Below, one piece after another: positions 61,335-64,000 of a stretch of DNA of 64,000 nucleotides (within the stretch, counting starts at the first letter, position 1; each line of letters begins with the position of its first letter). The DNA lies in contig JABXHG010000572.1 of assembly GCA_013393545.1 (NCBI GenBank), forward strand, positions 1-64,000. The letters are read 5' to 3'. The notes beneath the pieces were generated by a model that worked only from the letters and a program-made list of their open reading frames with translations, did no database searches and was not told where the DNA came from. Origin of the DNA: Alteromonadaceae bacterium (GTDB taxonomy: Bacteria > Pseudomonadota > Gammaproteobacteria > Pseudomonadales > Oleiphilaceae). The translations under genes and the position numbers were made by a program.

Positions 61335-63515
61335 ATGAACCGAAACAAGCTGATTCTTCTGGCCGCCATTGCCCTGATTGTGTCTATATTCATCGGGCTG
61401 GACGGCCATCAAGTGCTGACCCTGGACAACCTGCAGGCACACCAGGCGTCTGTGGCCGCGTGGATTGAGCAGAATCTACTGGTGGCGGTTACCGGTTACG
61501 CGGCTTTGTACGTGGTGGTCACCGCCCTGTCGTTGCCCGGCGCCACCATTATGACTCTTGCCGGCGGTGCCTTTTTCGGCAACTTTTACGGTTTGGTAGC
61601 GGTTTCCATCGCCTCTACCATCGGCGCCTCGCTGGCCTTCCTGGTGGCCCGGTTTCTGTTGCGAGATACCTTGCGGGCGAAATACACCGACACCATTGCC
61701 AAAATCGACCGGGGCATTGAGAAGGATGGCGCCTTTTACCTGGCCACTCTGCGTCTGGTGCCGGTGTTTCCGTTCTTCCTGATCAATCTGGCCCTGGGGC
61801 TGACCAGCATGAAGCTGCGCACCTATGCCTGGGTAAGCTGGGCAGCCATGCTGCCGGGCACCTTTGTGTATGTGAACGCCGGCACCCAGCTTGGGCAGAT
61901 TCAGTCCACCTCTGACATTGTCTCGGCCGACCTGTTGTTGTCATTTGCCCTGTTGGGCCTGTTCCCGCTGATTGCCAAGTTCGTGGTGGGCTTTCTGCGC
62001 CGCCGGCGGGTGTATGCCGGCTGGCAGAAGCCGGACCACTTTGATTACAACCTGCTGGTGATCGGTGGTGGTTCGGCCGGTCTGGTGTCTGCTTACATTG
62101 CCGCTGCGGTGAAGGCGAAGGTGGCGCTGATCGAGAAAGACCAGATGGGCGGTGATTGCCTGAATACTGGTTGTATACCGTCCAAGGCGTTGATCCGCAG
62201 CGCCAAAGCCGCCGATACCCTGCGCCACGCCAACCGCTACGGCCTGGAGTCGGTGCCGGTGAAAGGTTCGTTCAAAACCATCATGGAGCGGGTGCAGAGC
62301 GTCATCAGGAAGGTCGAGCCTCACGATTCGCCCGAGCGTTACGAGCAGCTGGGGGTGGAATGCATCGCTGGCGAGGCAAGCTTTGTCTCTCCCTGGGAGC
62401 TAAAGGTGCGCCTGAACGACGGCGGCACGAAACGGCTGACGGCTCGCAGTATTGTGGTGGCCACCGGCGGCAAGCCGGCGGTACCACCGATTCCAGGGCT
62501 GGCGGACATGCAGCCGCTGACCTCCGACAACCTCTGGCAGCTGCGGGAGCAACCGAAGCGCCTGCTGGTGTTGGGCGGCGGCCCGATCGGCTCGGAGATG
62601 GCCCATGCCTTTGCCCGGCTGGGCAGCCAGGTGACACAGGTGGAGCGTGGCGACCGTCTGCTGCCCCGGGAGGATGTTGAGGTTTCCGAGCTGATGCTTA
62701 AACAGTTCGAGGCTGATGGTGTGGATGTTCGGCTGAATCATTCCGCCGCCGAGTTCTGCCTGGAGGACGGCGAGAAAGTCGTCTATTGCGACCAGAACGG
62801 TGAGCGGGTGCGCATTGCGTTTGACCAGGCGCTGGTGGCGGTGGGCCGCGCCGCCAACACCGAGAATCTGGGGCTGGACCGGATTGGTGTGGAAACACTG
62901 CCCAACGACACAGTACCGGCGGAAGCCGATATGAGTTTGCGCTATCCGAATGTGTTCGCCTGTGGCGATGTGGCCGGGCCTTACCAGTTCACTCACGCCG
63001 CCGCTCACCAGGCCTGGTACGCTGCGGTGAATGGCCTGTTTGGCCAGTTCAAGCGCTTCCGGGTGGATGACCGGGTGATGCCCTGGGTGACTTTCACCAC
63101 GCCCGAAGTGGCCCGGGTGGGGCTGAGCGAAGCCGAGGCGAAAGAAAAGGGCGTTGATTATGAGGTGACCCGTTATGACTTGGACGACCTGGACCGGGCG
63201 ATTGCCGAAAGCGACCGGGCCGGCTTCATCAAGGTGCTCACACCGCCGGGCAAGGACAAAATCCTGGGCGCCGTGGTGGTGGGTACCCACGGTGCGGAGA
63301 TTCTGGCGGAATTCACCCTGGCCATGAAACACGGCCTGGGGCTGAATAAACTGCTTGGCACCATTCACCCTTACCCAACCTGGAACGAGGCGGCCAAGTT
63401 CACGGCCGGGCAGTGGAAACAGGCCCACGCGCCGGGTGGTGTGTTGCGCCTGCTGGCGAAATTCCACGCCTGGCGCCTGGGTAAAGATCGGGACCCGCAA
63501 GACGACCGTACTTGA
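61335..63515 (+). CDS. VTT/DedA-like membrane domain fused to mercuric-reductase-like flavoprotein
   Basis: A 726-residue fusion. Residues 1-225 hold five or six membrane segments with the VTT (SNARE-associated, TVP38) domain: FFGNFYGLVAVSIASTIGAS and LRLVPVFPFFLINL. Residues 237-726 are a class I disulfide oxidoreductase: FAD motif LVIGGGSAGLVSA (242-254), redox cysteines C275 and C280 (GGDCLNTGCIPSKA), NAD motif LVLGGGPIGSEMA and the dimer-interface HPYPT with H678. It lacks the N-terminal HMA domain and C-terminal Cys pair of MerA, so it is not a mercury reductase. ATG 61335 with GGCAGGA upstream. It would place a thiol/disulfide flavoenzyme at the inner membrane face. Confidence 0.9.
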   Translation: MNRNKLILLAAIALIVSIFIGLDGHQVLTLDNLQAHQASVAAWIEQNLLVAVTGYAALYVVVTALSLPGATIMTLAGGAFFGNFYGLVAVSIASTIGASLAFLVARFLLRDTLRAKYTDTIAKIDRGIEKDGAFYLATLRLVPVFPFFLINLALGLTSMKLRTYAWVSWAAMLPGTFVYVNAGTQLGQIQSTSDIVSADLLLSFALLGLFPLIAKFVVGFLRRRRVYAGWQKPDHFDYNLLVIGGGSAGLVSAYIAAAVKAKVALIEKDQMGGDCLNTGCIPSKALIRSAKAADTLRHANRYGLESVPVKGSFKTIMERVQSVIRKVEPHDSPERYEQLGVECIAGEASFVSPWELKVRLNDGGTKRLTARSIVVATGGKPAVPPIPGLADMQPLTSDNLWQLREQPKRLLVLGGGPIGSEMAHAFARLGSQVTQVERGDRLLPREDVEVSELMLKQFEADGVDVRLNHSAAEFCLEDGEKVVYCDQNGERVRIAFDQALVAVGRAANTENLGLDRIGVETLPNDTVPAEADMSLRYPNVFACGDVAGPYQFTHAAAHQAWYAAVNGLFGQFKRFRVDDRVMPWVTFTTPEVARVGLSEAEAKEKGVDYEVTRYDLDDLDRAIAESDRAGFIKVLTPPGKDKILGAVVVGTHGAEILAEFTLAMKHGLGLNKLLGTIHPYPTWNEAAKFTAGQWKQAHAPGGVLRLLAKFHAWRLGKDRDPQDDRT

Positions 63516-63604
63516 GAAGGAGTTGAATCTTCAGCGGGCATCTGTAACAAACCCGAGAATGTTGTGTCAGATTTCTGGATAAAGGCAATCACCAAGGAGC
63601 AAGC

Positions 63605-64000
63605 ATGCCCCTGACTGAGACAAGAGCGGAACGCCGCAAACGTATTCCCGCTGTTGAAGTACTCGAACCCCGGGCCCGGGACAGCTGGACTCACACCCGC
63701 AACGGCGATCCGCGTGGTTATATTGATGCGGACAAGCTCAGGGAGCTGTGGATTCACACCGGCACCGCCTGCAACCTCGCCTGTCCCTTCTGCCTGGAAG
63801 GCTCCCACCCCGGCGATGGCCGCATTCCCGGCATGAAGCTCAGCGACGTAAAACCGTTTATCCACGAAGCGCTGGACATGGGCGTGGAGCAGTTTTCCTT
63901 CACCGGCGGCGAGCCGTTTGTGATCCGGGATTTCGTCAATATCCTCGATTACGCCAGCCAGCACCGGCCCTGCTTTGTACTCACCAACGCCACCGAACCA
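63605..64000 (+). CDS. Radical SAM protein, N-terminal part (cut by window end)
   Basis: The first 132 codons of a radical SAM enzyme. The cluster motif is C56-x3-C60-x2-C63 (TACNLACPFCLEG), followed by FTGGEPFVIRDF (GGEP at 101-104) for SAM binding. A basic leader (RAERRKRIPAVEVLEPRARD) precedes it. CCAAGGAGCAAGC before the ATG gives a good ribosome site. It follows the flavoprotein fusion by 89 bp on the same strand and may be in one operon with it. The specific reaction cannot be named from this part. Confidence 0.9.
   Translation, partial: MPLTETRAERRKRIPAVEVLEPRARDSWTHTRNGDPRGYIDADKLRELWIHTGTACNLACPFCLEGSHPGDGRIPGMKLSDVKPFIHEALDMGVEQFSFTGGEPFVIRDFVNILDYASQHRPCFVLTNATEP

Noticed and set aside
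61335..63515. Mercuric reductase (MerA)
   Set aside because: The protein has CLNTGC and HPYPT but lacks the HMA domain and C-terminal cysteine pair, and no mer genes are nearby.

Overview
The window reads as chromosomal DNA from a moderately GC-rich marine-type gammaproteobacterium. A Marinobacter-like organism fits best: it has an OprI-type Lpp with a C-terminal lysine, a monomeric isocitrate dehydrogenase tail, Pseudomonas-style ped/exa/erc genes and two type II NADH dehydrogenases. This placement is inferred from gene content; no rRNA or other marker is present. I saw no transposase, phage gene, tRNA or CRISPR array.

Region 1 (1-20.3 kb) is mostly housekeeping. It starts with a 5'-truncated isocitrate dehydrogenase fragment at the window edge, followed by a CPA2 antiporter, a PAS-GGDEF diguanylate cyclase and a gene-poor patch with two terminators and a 29-bp perfect inverted repeat. 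Next come a DnaQ-like exonuclease, queC-queE, a WYL regulator with a secreted ExeM-type nuclease, an MFS carrier, a MarR regulator and a yybP-ykoY manganese riboswitch ahead of a GDT1-type exporter. An envelope block follows: two L,D-transpeptidases, an NfeD-slipin pair and OprI. The region ends with NhaP2 and a three-gene glycosyltransferase operon whose first gene is broken by a deletion plus frameshift.

Region 2 (20.4-57.4 kb) is a roughly 30-kb island for PQQ-dependent alcohol oxidation (ercS to the porin), bracketed by two paralogous ndh genes in direct orientation. In order it holds ercS-ercA, pqqABCDE-pqqH (including a 23-residue pqqA), a divergent NosR-like flavin/iron-sulfur membrane protein, pedI (aldehyde dehydrogenase), pedH, pedG, pedF, pedE, pedD, pedR2-pedS2, pedA1-A2-B-C, an extra NitT/TauT-type ABC importer, pedR1, pedS1 with a FIST sensor, and a porin. 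The order matches what is known of the Pseudomonas putida ped cluster. The two quinoproteins differ at the metal site: PedH has Asp-Tyr-Asp (lanthanide signature) and PedE has Asp-Phe-Ser (calcium type). Alcohols would be oxidised in the periplasm by PedE or PedH using PQQ, with electrons passing to cytochrome PedF and aldehydes going to PedI; PedA1A2BC would serve metal supply and the Ped/Erc two-component proteins would set expression. A 14-bp dyad (RGTWC-TTTR-GTACY-like) recurs in five intergenic regions of this island and may be the shared operator.

Region 3 (57.4-64 kb) holds a TetR regulator with a clear operator, a PEBP-family protein, a DUF302 protein, a HAD hydrolase, a YiiX-like cysteine hydrolase, a fusion of a VTT/DedA membrane domain to a mercuric-reductase-like flavoprotein, and the start of a radical SAM gene cut by the window end.
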